This document shows positions 55,312-64,000 of a DNA stretch of 64,000 nucleotides, piece after piece. Positions within the stretch are counted from its first letter, which is position 1. Each line of letters begins with the position of its first letter. A program made the translations under genes and the position numbers. The DNA comes from Sipunculus nudus (taxonomy: Eukaryota; Annelida; Sipuncula; Golfingiida; Sipunculidae), in contig CM049308.1 of assembly GCA_026874595.1 (NCBI GenBank), positions 34,652,027 to 34,716,026 of the forward strand. Reading direction: 5' to 3'. The notes beneath the pieces were generated by a model. The model did not search any database. It saw nothing but the letters and a program-made list of their open reading frames with translations, and was not told the origin of the DNA.

Positions 55312-57113
55312 TTTTTCCACGGTTCTGGTCGGGCACCCCTGAACCTCATCGCTCTGGCACTGTTCGGTATCTTTAATGGCGGAGCAACGGCCATGTTCTG
55401 TAAAGTTTTGTACCAGAACTGACTGGGCCACCTCGGTGCAATGATTGTTGCTTCTGCTCTCTGATCGCGTATGACCGATAGCACCTGGGGAATTAACCTG
55501 AAGGGAGCGTTTACAAAGTTCATCTCCTCTCCCCAATTTTGTTGTGACAGAGCATCTATGCCCTCTGTCTGAGGCTCCCAGTAGCGCGAATTGAACCTTG
55601 GCAGCTGAGTGTTTGTCACACTTGCAAACCTGTCGACGGTATGCGGGCCGAAAAGACGGTCTATAAGTTCGAACAATTTTGGATGCAGCTGCCAATTGTA
55701 AATGTCCACTATTCTTGATAACCTGTCGGCTTCCTGATTTGCTGATCCCTTTATATGAGCAGCCTGTATATGTATGTTCCGGTCGTGACTGAGTCGCCAG
55801 ATCGCGGCTGCAATATTTGTCAAGTCTTTGCACGGGCCCCCTTTGTTGACTATATACGCAAGGGCCGTAACATTGTCCGTGAGGATTTGAATGGATTTGT
55901 CCTGTATAATATCTTCGAACGTTTGCAGACCCATGAGAATTGCCATCAGTTCTCGATAATTGGATGACTGGTGAGCCATGCGATGAGTCCATTGTCCGGA
56001 TGCATGCCTCTCTCCTAAGGTGGCTCCCCAAGCCAGATGGGAGGCATCGGTTACGAGTTGCATCTGTACGGGTCGTACTTGTACAGGACAGACGTTCCAT
56101 TCTGAGACGTAACTCAGCCACCACTGCAGCTCCTGTTGAACCTCTTGACCGAGATACAGCAGGGATTCCCAAGTCTCTCTCTGACGTAGTAGACGGTATG
56201 TGCCCCTGAGCAGCAGCTTTGCAGGCATGATCACTTGTGCCATTGCAACACATTGGCCTGCAATGGATGCAAGCCGTCTGGCGGTAACTGAAGGGGCTGA
56301 TAATACTTGGCGGATTGAGCGACGAAGCTTGCGAATTCTCTCCCCCGTGATTGATATGTCTGGGAAACCTGATTTCCCATGTGACCTGATTATGTTCCCC
56401 AAGTATTTCACCTCTTTCCTTGGCATAAGCGACGATTTTTCGAAATTTACTGTCCATCCTAACTCTGATAATGTTTGAATCAGTTGATCTAAATGGTCTG
56501 TGAAACAGGCAGGTCTGCTCATAAGAATAAAATCATCAACAAATAATACAATTCTTAAACCCAATGACCTCAGATATGCTACTACAGGTCTCAAAATTTT
56601 ACAAAAATAATACGGACTCAAAGCTAACCCGAAAGGCAATTTCTTATATCTATAATACTTTCCTTTCCATCGAAATCCCAGCAAGTCACGATGCTCCTGC
56701 TTCACAGGTACATGCAGGAACCCATCTTTTAAATCAACTGTCGCTAAATCATCATCTCTCTGTATTAATGATTTTACAGTACGTATGTCTTCGTAAGCAC
56801 ATTTTGGTGTATTACAAGCTTGGTTAAGAAACCGCAAGTCTATGACCAGACGAAACTTATTCTGTTTCTTAGGAACAATGTTAATCGGGCTAACACACTT
56901 TGGCTTGTGAGAACACAGCTCAATTGCATCTAGTAATAACAAACGACTAATTTCTTTGTCTAAAAATTTGCACTGAGCAACTGAAAACAGAGGATTCTGC
57001 AAATGAAAACTGCACTGATCTTTTGATAATTCAATAGGTACACCATGCCTTACCCAATTGATAATATTATCTGAAGCACCAATACGTTCCCATGCACCAG
57101 GGACTAATACCAT
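55263..57113 (-). CDS. RT-RNase H-MT polyprotein of PAT-like element
   Basis: 616 codons, intact. Reverse transcriptase: KFRLVIDLRFLN (86-97), DLATVDLKDGF (122-132), LPFGLALSPYYF (159-170), catalytic FVDD (191-194). RNase H: VTDASHLAWG (354-363), SNYRELMAI (384-392), ILTDNVTAL (410-418), GSANQEADRLSR (456-467). C-terminal region 487-575 (FGPHTVDRFASVTN, RYWEP, WGEEMNFVNAPF, ATIIAPRWPSQFWY) matches the methyltransferase-like domain of DIRS/PAT elements. It copies the element RNA into cDNA. The start is uncertain (MVLVPGAW at 57113). Confidence 0.95.
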   Translation of the reverse strand: MVLVPGAWERIGASDNIINWVRHGVPIELSKDQCSFHLQNPLFSVAQCKFLDKEISRLLLLDAIELCSHKPKCVSPINIVPKKQNKFRLVIDLRFLNQACNTPKCAYEDIRTVKSLIQRDDDLATVDLKDGFLHVPVKQEHRDLLGFRWKGKYYRYKKLPFGLALSPYYFCKILRPVVAYLRSLGLRIVLFVDDFILMSRPACFTDHLDQLIQTLSELGWTVNFEKSSLMPRKEVKYLGNIIRSHGKSGFPDISITGERIRKLRRSIRQVLSAPSVTARRLASIAGQCVAMAQVIMPAKLLLRGTYRLLRQRETWESLLYLGQEVQQELQWWLSYVSEWNVCPVQVRPVQMQLVTDASHLAWGATLGERHASGQWTHRMAHQSSNYRELMAILMGLQTFEDIIQDKSIQILTDNVTALAYIVNKGGPCKDLTNIAAAIWRLSHDRNIHIQAAHIKGSANQEADRLSRIVDIYNWQLHPKLFELIDRLFGPHTVDRFASVTNTQLPRFNSRYWEPQTEGIDALSQQNWGEEMNFVNAPFRLIPQVLSVIRDQRAEATIIAPRWPSQFWYKTLQNMAVAPPLKIPNSARAMRFRGARPEPWKNRRWRIYAWRVSGKNV

Positions 57114-57432
57114 GTTACAATGACAAACCGTATTAAATGTAGTAAATCAACATGTACAATTATATGTTCAAGTCTCAGCTATCAGCTGACATATCAGTCA
57201 AGGAACCTCTCAATATAATTGTTCAAAGCACAAACAGTATGACAAGTTAATATATAGATTCCCATGTGAGCATCTAATCAGTTGTAACAACATGGAACAT
57301 AATAACCAGCTGGTTTATAACAAAAATGTCAAATGTTGATTCAGGATCCACGTCTGATCCGGCAGGATCTATTCTCTTTTGGGGGCGCTAGGCTCACCCC
57401 ATAACTTACACTGACGGGCATTATTCTGGCCC
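57114..57432 (-). other. Gag-RT intergenic spacer of PAT-like element
   Basis: About 320 bp with stops in all frames; how RT is translated is not apparent. Confidence 0.5.
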
Positions 57433-58320
57433 TCACGCATTCTGATCATTTACATTTTGGCCTCCTGATTGAGGTTTCCTGTAGAACTGCCGATTAGCAG
57501 TGGCATGTGTGTAATAATCCTGATTAGAGCGGTCCCTGTAGAATCCGCCTCTCTGGCCTCTGCTATAGCGACCCCGGCCTCTGGTCCCAGTCTGATACTG
57601 TGTGGCGCTGGCTGCAGCAATAGTGGCAGCATTTTTGAGATTGTCTAGGGTCTCTGCAGTGAAGAGAGAAGTGTTCTTTTGGATGTTTCTAAACAATTTT
57701 GTAGTTGTAGCATCAAATTGTCCCTGGACTACAAGACTAGCCAGCTCATCTTGCAGATATTTTAACTGCGCATATTGTACTGTAAAGATTTTCATCAGTT
57801 CAACTTCAGTAAGGCTGTCTGTATGACCAAACAGAGAAATCAGCAATCTTAATGTTGTTTCCGCATATTTTGCACTGTTAGTCGCTATGGCGTGAGCGGT
57901 GCGTGTCTCTTTAGTTATGCCTTGCGTTCCCTTGGGCAAAATACAGTCAGGCGGTAAATGGACTCTCTGAACAGAATCAGCGATAGACTTATATTCAGAC
58001 TGGACGTCTTCATTGACTGGAGCTGTAAAAACACTGTGTTTAGGTCTCACCTCAGTCTGTTGATCTCCAGCAGCAGGACAGTCGGAAGGACTGGTCAAGG
58101 TACTGGGTGCGTCAGGCATCTGACGGTGATCGTGGGCGATATTAGCCCCATTTACGGTCTCTTGGGTAGCACTGATTTGCTTGACATCCGGTGATTTAAA
58201 TTTGTCAGTCAATATACTTAGCTTTGCAAGTATACCTGCGTTTGTTTCTTCTATTTTCTGTAGCCTGGCATCATTGTCATGCCTGAATTGCTCAAATTCC
58301 GTTCGGTCTATCTTGCTCAT
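57433..58320 (-). CDS. Gag-like protein of PAT-like element
   Basis: The 322-codon frame starts at 58401 inside repeat A1; the second ATG (58320, MSKIDRTEFEQFRHDNDARL) is the more likely start, 38 nt downstream of A1, giving 295 residues. N-terminal coiled coil (EFEQFRHDNDARLQKIEETN), a Thr/Ser/Gln linker, a helical middle (ATNSAKYAETTLRLLISLFG) and an Arg/Gly-rich C-terminus (GTRGRGRYSRGQRGGFYRDR) that could bind RNA in place of zinc knuckles. Position upstream of RT fits Gag. No CCHC knuckle is present. Confidence 0.85.
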   Translation of the reverse strand: MSKIDRTEFEQFRHDNDARLQKIEETNAGILAKLSILTDKFKSPDVKQISATQETVNGANIAHDHRQMPDAPSTLTSPSDCPAAGDQQTEVRPKHSVFTAPVNEDVQSEYKSIADSVQRVHLPPDCILPKGTQGITKETRTAHAIATNSAKYAETTLRLLISLFGHTDSLTEVELMKIFTVQYAQLKYLQDELASLVVQGQFDATTTKLFRNIQKNTSLFTAETLDNLKNAATIAAASATQYQTGTRGRGRYSRGQRGGFYRDRSNQDYYTHATANRQFYRKPQSGGQNVNDQNA

Positions 58321-58357
58321 GGTCAGTTGAATGCAAAAAGCCGTGTTCCCGCGATGA

Positions 58358-58441
58358 ACACTGGGAATAGACTGACTGGCCATCGTTGGCTGGAGAGCCA
58401 ACAGATGGCGCTACCTGCTAAGGGGTTTGGGCTGACGCTAG
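58358..58441 (-). repeat. Split direct repeat A1 (outer)
   Basis: 84 bp, same as A2. Its outer end (...gctag) touches flanking gttccagag. Confidence 0.95.
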
Positions 58442-60106
58442 GTTCCAGAGATAATTCAATCTGAAGGGCTTGAGAATATAACATTTCCCCAATACTCAAA
58501 ACACATTGGGCTGTTAAGGGGGGCCGACAAAAGCATGGGGTTTGAAAAAAAAGGATGAAAAATTTCGAAAATTACTGCTTCAGTTGAAACTGTGTGCTCG
58601 AGGAATAGAGTTGTTCATATACAAATCATTCTTTTTTTTTTTTAAAAGTGTCAACGGAAAGTATGGACATTTTTTCTATGGACATAAACAGGTTGATGTG
58701 AAAGGGGAGGGGATAATTGAAAATATAATACACATCTGGAGACTAGGACAAGGAGAGTCGAAACGATCGTGAGTTTCCTAGTCAAATCAAAAGCTGTTAT
58801 CCTGTTAGCTTATCGCGGAGTGAGAGTCATTTTCTTCCCTGGTAGAAATAATTTTATATTAAAGGACGTTATATATTATTTTGTGCTACGAATAGAATAA
58901 AGGGAAGAGGACGTTTGATTTTGACCTATGGGCGAAGATTTACCACTATGATATGAAACATTTGTAATAATTCTCGATATCACACGCTTAGGTATAGGGG
59001 TTTCCCAAACTGAAGAATTTTGTCATTAATCAATTTGTACCATTGAGATTTTTGAAAATTTAAGAGAACATAGGTACAAATTTGCTGAATTTTGTCCACT
59101 TCGAGGGGACATTTTATAAGGATTTAATGATATATATTTGTTAGAATCAAATTGAATCCAGCTTCAGATCACAAATGGAAACTGCGTTTTGGCAAATATA
59201 ATCTATTCAATAGTGCCGTAAGTTTAAACTCATGCTTGCAGGTTAATTGCTCTTTCGGGACCTATTAAATATTAGCCATGGAAAGTGTAACCTACCTCAA
59301 AAATATGTACCGACATCAGCATATAGAGCTTCCGAGGAGAGTACAGGAATCTCAAGTTTTTGCCCCTTTATATAGTAAATTAGATAGCCCATCCCAACGG
59401 TAAAACCTCTGTATTCAAACAATTAATGTTTTATGTTCCTTAATACCTCATGAATATTTATGATCCTACAGGTTGCACATGCAGAGCCATTCAGGGGCGG
59501 ATCCAGGATTCAGGAAAAGGAGGAATCTAGTCAAAGCGAGAGGGGGGGAAGAGATTCCAGGGCGGAAAAACTGGTATGACTTTTTTTAAAGAAGGTTCAG
59601 ACGCTTGAGAAGGGGGGTGGATCTGGTCTCCATAAGCCCTCCCCTATTTCCTGTTGTGACATTGAAGTTTTTTGGTCAAAAGACCAGGGTTCCCGCTAGG
59701 GCTGTATCAATATATCGATATATCGACACGAATCGATACGCGACATCGATACGATAACCGAAATGCGTTGCATGCTGTATCGGTCATATCGATGTAAAAC
59801 ATTGATTGCTAACGAATAGGGATATGAATCTAAGTTTGAATATAACCTTGACGATTTATAAAAGCTGAATGCACTGCATATTTGTTGTTTTGCCTTTAAC
59901 GTCTTGATTAGAAATGTGTATACGCATGCACGTCAATACTTCAATGAAAAGCAGGTGCATGTAAGCGATAATAGGAAAATGATACTGACTTTCCTCTTTA
60001 TTGATGAAATCGATATTCACATCACATATTGCTACTAGGAACAAGGTACATTCACGTCTATAACCTATATATATGTGTGTGTGTGAGATACTTATTCGCT
60101 TTATGA
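58442..60106. other. Flank repeat remnant, then no gene
   Basis: 58442-58800 continues the ~1-kb repeat unit interrupted by the PAT-like element. 59697-59790 has clustered atcgat/TATCGATA strings (gctgtatcaatatatcgata), resembling a dispersed repeat. The remainder is AT-rich without genes. Confidence 0.5.
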
Positions 60107-60108
60107 TA

Positions 60109-60488
60109 CAGTGAAACCCCGGGCTGCAGGCGGACACCCCGCCAAACGGACACATTTTGGGTCGACGGAGCGTTTTTAAAACTTTTTTAACCCCATTAAG
60201 GCCCGGCCACACCGAACGCTGCGCTGCGCCGCAAAGCGCTGCAAATAAACGGCTGAGCAATTTTTGATCTTTTTTCAGCTTTGTTTTGACGGGCTGTAAC
60301 ATATATTTAAGGTTTAATATATTTAAGGAAAAATACCGGTTTTTATGGTTGATAAAATCCAATACTTGTGTCTCCGACATGTTGCCGCAGCCGGACTTCC
60401 TGGGCCCGACTCCCTCTGGGGCGGACACCCCGTAACAACGAACGAATTGTCCAGTCCCGTGACTGTCCTCCCCAGAGGGGTTTCGCTG
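60109..60488. mobile_element. pogo/Tigger-like MITE with TA target duplication
   Basis: A 380-bp element with ends CAGTGAAACCCC (60109-60120) and GGGGTTTCGCTG (60477-60488), a 12-bp inverted repeat with one mismatch, flanked by TA on both sides (60107-60108, 60489-60490). Sub-terminal ggcggacaccccg appears near both ends in inverted sense. CAGTG(G/A)AACC ends with TA duplication are typical of pogo/Tigger (Tc1/mariner). No transposase inside. Confidence 0.8.
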
Positions 60489-60490
60489 TA

Positions 60491-61375
60491 TATCATTTTA
60501 TCTCTTTTTTTATTATTTTCGCAGTCAGTCATAGGTTACTTGAAACTCCCACGTTTCACATCAGACGTAAAATAAATGGTTAAAAGCCTGGGGACAAATT
60601 CTGTTCACACACGAGATTGACTAACTCCAAAAAAGCTATAAGAATAATCACAAATAGCAAATACAATGCCCACAGTGAAACGATTTTTTATATTATTAAA
60701 AATCCTAAAAATTAATGATATCTTCAGACTAAATATATTAAAATTTGACTATAATTACTGCCATGAATCACTATCAATATATTTACAAACATTTAATTTT
60801 TCAACAAGGACTATGACACACGAACATGACACAAGACATAGAGATGCCCTGTTAAGTTGTTACAAATAAAACCAGACCTAAGATAGCAGACAGCTGTCTG
60901 AGAAACATAACATCAAAAGTCATAAATGAAACCGACTAAATCATTGTTGACAAAATGTTCACTCATAGTCTTCAAGGTTTGATTTGCTACATAAAACAAC
61001 ATTTTACAAATTATTATAAAGACAAATGCCTTCAGATAAACTGCTACATCTGTAATAAAAATTAGTCTAAGCCATAAAAAAAAAGTTTTAACCAATAACA
61101 AACTATCATTTCAGTAATTCAAGTTTTAAATCTTCCCAGTTTTTTACAAATTTCCTCATTAAATCATATAGGCTCAAATATTAAGACTGTATAATCATAT
61201 AACCTTATATTTATATTTTTCTCTCTCTCTCCAATTTTCATGCATAGGGGGCTGTTGTGTCGGCGGATTAAAATCCTTAACAACAGTCCCTAGACATAAT
61301 AAAAACAAAAATATTTACAAACATATTGAATATATTTTGTATAGATGCTTTACTTTTATGTCGAATAAAATATTC

Positions 61376-61421
<46 letters not shown>

Positions 61422-61789
61422 AATGGATTCATATTCACAGAAATATACAAAACTGTGTAATTTCATGACACAAAAATAAAGCCTATGATCTTTCCCATCA
61501 AAAGTAATAAAAGTGTTTGTGCAGGGGGGGGGGGGGGGATGCAAAGGGCTCAAAGAAGATCGAGATTTCGGTAGTTTTAATTAGATACATTTTGATAATT
61601 AAAATCAACTGGTCTGTTTATTTATTTAATATCAAGCTTAAGCTGCTCAACTTGGTCGCATAGCATACGGAATATGTGGTATATTAAAACTATATATATA
61701 TATATATGAGGTGGACCTATACCCAGCGTTAGTTCCCGCCATCGCCCACGCAGCAGGGCTCGACACACCCCTTATTCAGAATGCTCAAA
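60491..61789. other. AT-rich spacer with (CT)n, poly-G and (TA)n
   Basis: (CT)n at about 61376-61419, G-run at 61525-61539, (TA)n at about 61690-61707. No gene supported. Confidence 0.6.
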
Positions 61790-62870
61790 GATATTGGGCG
61801 GGTCACGAACAAAGGCATGGAAAAAGGAATCGTGAATGACTGTTATAATTAAACATTTGTTCATTACGAATTGAGTTATTCCTAGTCAAAAAATTCTATA
61901 CTGGTATTTTTGTTTTAAAAATACGTAGCCACAGAAAGTATTGGTAAAATTTGCCAGTGTCATAAACAGATGGGGAGGGGTAGGGAAAAGAGAAAAGATG
62001 GTATGTTTAAAAGACGATGTGATCGAGATACACACACAGCTACACACACACACACACACACACACAGACATATGTAGTCAAGGACAATGAGAGTTTAAAG
62101 GAATTCTAGTTCTGAGTCAATCAAAGCAGTTATCTCGTTACCGGCTCCACTGTTACATCAGTGGACATAAACAGAGATTTATAAACCGTCACTGTATGTA
62201 TGATCAGCGTTCTGATATTACATATATTTTTAACCCGACCTAACACGTTTATAAATTTCTATAATTGATATAAGATTACGATAAACATTTGAAATATATA
62301 AGAACCGTGTCTGGAACAGTCGGCTGAGGAAACTTGTGGCTCATATAAAGGACAAGTGGTACTCATGGATGAGAAATCTACAAGTTATTGCTCATTTGTT
62401 TTCCAATCTTGTTTCTAGTGCACAAAAAAAGGAACTGCGGTAATGACAGATTTAGGATACGTGTCATGAAGAATTAGCCCATAAAAATAACCTTCGTTCC
62501 AGACAGAGCAAAGATTTGGGTAATTTTGTTTGTAGTTCAGATGAACAATTGACGAACCAGTCAGGATGTTTATTTTGTTGGAGCGCCGACTTTTTTGTAA
62601 AACGAGAAAGAAAATTAGTAATACAACGATTGTATCACATGACTTTATTATATTGATACCGCGGTGAAATAATTAAAGGTAATTTATGAATAATAAATAA
62701 ATACAAATTCAATAATGATCAGACCAATGCCCTTTTTAGTCAGTTATTGGGCTCCATGCATGTCGCGCTGTTTGTGGACGAGTTTTGAGCAATTATCTGC
62801 ATTGAGTGAGCATATAAAGTTTCATCAGAACATTTGAATTTGTATGATCAAAATAGTGACATTTTTTAAA
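61790..62870 (+). repeat. Further diverged unit of the ~1-kb repeat family
   Basis: 'attgggcgggtcacgaacaa', 'gaattgagttattcctagtc' + aaaaaattctata match the unit at 52088-52225; 'tccatgcatgtcgcgctgtt' and 'aagtttcatcagaacatttg' match 52670-52750. Includes (CA)n at 62040-62065. Confidence 0.6.
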
Positions 62871-62877
62871 TCACTAT

Positions 62878-63990
62878 TTTTTATTAGCGAACCTGTGAGC
62901 TTATGCGATGGTGCGGCGTCGTGCGTCGTGTGTCGTGCGTCGTCTGTACGTTAACAATAGCTATCTCAAAAACGGCAGGAGCTAGCATCACCAAATTTTT
63001 CGAAAATAATCATCCAAAAAACTATATCGGATTGTGTTTATTTTTTTTTGTGACTGCATTTTCTTAGATTTAAAAAAAAAAAAGCTAATAAAGCTTTAAA
63101 AATCTTCTTCTCCGAAACTGTCCAGCCAAATTGTCCAATATTTCACAGAAATGATCCCTGGAACAATCTTTCTCAAGTTTGTTCGAATGGTTCCAGTTCG
63201 GAGATTTTTGGCCGAGTTACAGGAGGTTGAACTTTGTTAACTGTGCAAAAAAGCATATTAAGATTTAAATCTCAGAAACGGCTGGAGCTATCATCACCAA
63301 ATTTTATGCCAATGTTGGTCACATAGGTCATATCTGAAATTGAGGTATTGGTGGCGCCACCTGCATTGGCCTTTTTTGTATGGGGTCATCGGTGCCTGTA
63401 TCACACTGAGGGCTACAAAAAACTTCTATTCTGAAACCATATGGCCAAAATGTTTAATATCGCACAGAAATGATCCAAGGGTACTGCTTTCTGAAGTGTT
63501 TAAATGTTTTCTTTTCAGTGACTTTGGCTAAGTTATGGAAGTTGAATTTAGTCATATGCTGTAACAGCCTGTTTTAGCTCAGTGGCTACAAAGATCTTCT
63601 CCTCAAAAACCACTGGGGCAAATTCTTAAATCTCACACATTAATTATCCTTAGATGTTGATAATTAATGTTTTTTCAAGTGCTTTTGGTTCAGTGATTTT
63701 TGGCTGAGTTATGGGAAGCTTAACTTAGCCATTTTGCTGTATTTTCCCATAAGAGTTATAAACCTGTAAAACGTTTTTTGACTGCCGCTATTGAAGCCAA
63801 TTTGTTAAATATTTTACAAGAATAATCCCCTGAATAATTCTTATAATCATTGTCTTTTATGGTTCCAAAGAATAAATTTTGGCTGAATTATAAAGATTCA
63901 ATTGAGTCATTTTACCATATATTATAGCTGTGTGAAGCAGATACATCTAGACTGGCACCAGTTTATCAGCATTAATTACATCATGCCTCT
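62878..63990 (+). repeat. Dispersed repeat, copy 2 (longer)
   Basis: ttattagcgaacctgtgagc + ttatgcgatggtgcggcgtc, then the same order as 38051-38600 to about 63450. It extends further as decayed sub-repeats ('cttctcctcaaaaaccactg', 'ggctgagttatgggaagctt') and reaches nearly to the window end. Sub-repeats of about 200 bp alternate 'gaaac..t..ggccaaat' with 'gagttacagga.gttgaa'. No coding capacity. Confidence 0.85.
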
Positions 63991-64000
63991 AGACATTTGA

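Larger units (their letters stand above)
53896..58441 (-). mobile_element. Complete tyrosine-recombinase retrotransposon, PAT-like (DIRS order)
   Basis: A 4,546-bp element. Minus-strand order: A1 repeat (58441-58358), Gag, RT-RNase H-MT, YR, B1 (54237-54155), A2 (54155-54072), 93-bp spacer, B2 (53978-53896). These are split direct repeats (A1...B1A2...B2), the hallmark of PAT and Ngaro elements. B1 and A2 meet at their outer ends, as expected if this is a copied circle junction. The MT-like domain after RNase H favours PAT/DIRS over Ngaro. There are no integrase, protease or target duplication. All three frames are open, so this may be an autonomous copy. Confidence 0.93.

Noticed and set aside
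55312-56457. N-terminal 382 codons of the 730-codon frame as a protein
   Set aside because: They overlap the RT-RNase H ORF in another register and show no domain; only the last ~348 codons are the recombinase.
60323-60583. ORFs on both strands at 60.3-60.6 kb
   Set aside because: Lie within or across the end of the MITE and have no motif.

Overview
The window is metazoan nuclear DNA: AT-rich, very repeat-dense, with long (TA)n and poly-G tracts, spliced genes with canonical donor and acceptor sites, and animal-type retroelements. Several repeats look like families I know from mollusc genomes: a dispersed repeat opening with a 'gtgagcttatgcgatggt'-type motif, tRNA-derived SINEs, a LINE with a 2A peptide and a PAT/DIRS-type element. 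My best guess is a mollusc, but no single gene proves it. There is no sign of prokaryotic or organelle DNA.

Layout. 0-3 kb: the 5' part of a minus-strand spliced gene. It has a CRE+TATA promoter (about 2.96 kb), a C2H2 zinc-finger exon that is one base short, a charged linker exon, and three tandemly duplicated exons encoding SPRGSP/SDDEE-type peptides; it runs off the left edge. 3-4.9 kb: a (TA)n-rich tandem array. 5.3-7.1 kb: a minus-strand LINE that keeps ORF1 (with a 2A peptide) and the start of its endonuclease but has lost the RT. 8.6-11.1 kb: a ~340-bp satellite array with two stray inverted copies elsewhere. 11.3 and 16.2 kb: two tRNA-derived SINEs, the second with a 14-bp target duplication. 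12.3-13.3 kb: exon-like open frames of unknown function. 17.4-17.7 kb: a compact promoter-like cluster. 18.8-19.6 kb and 22.9-23.5 kb: 50-bp and 45-bp minisatellites.

24.4-30.7 kb: a complete BEL/Pao LTR retrotransposon with an intact 1,765-1,769 aa Gag-Pol, 240-bp LTRs and a perfect 5-bp target duplication. It interrupts a decayed psq-type HTH fragment. 32-34 kb: remnants of a P-element/THAP9-like transposase. 34.5-35.3 kb: a Penelope-like element remnant. 41.5 kb: a SWIM zinc-finger fragment. 43-44.2 kb: an orphan exon paralogous to the OB-fold gene, and a tyrosine-recombinase fragment. 47.6-50.9 kb: a minus-strand multi-exon gene with an RPA-like OB fold.

53.9-58.4 kb: a complete tyrosine-recombinase retrotransposon (Gag, RT-RNase H-MT, YR) with textbook split direct repeats, sitting inside a ~1-kb diverged repeat family. 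60.1-60.5 kb: a pogo/Tigger-like MITE with TA target duplication. 62.9-64 kb: a second copy of the dispersed repeat also seen at 38 kb.

Most protein-coding capacity belongs to mobile elements. Only the zinc-finger gene and the OB-fold gene look like candidate host genes, and both carry apparent frame problems, so pseudogenes or assembly indels must be considered.
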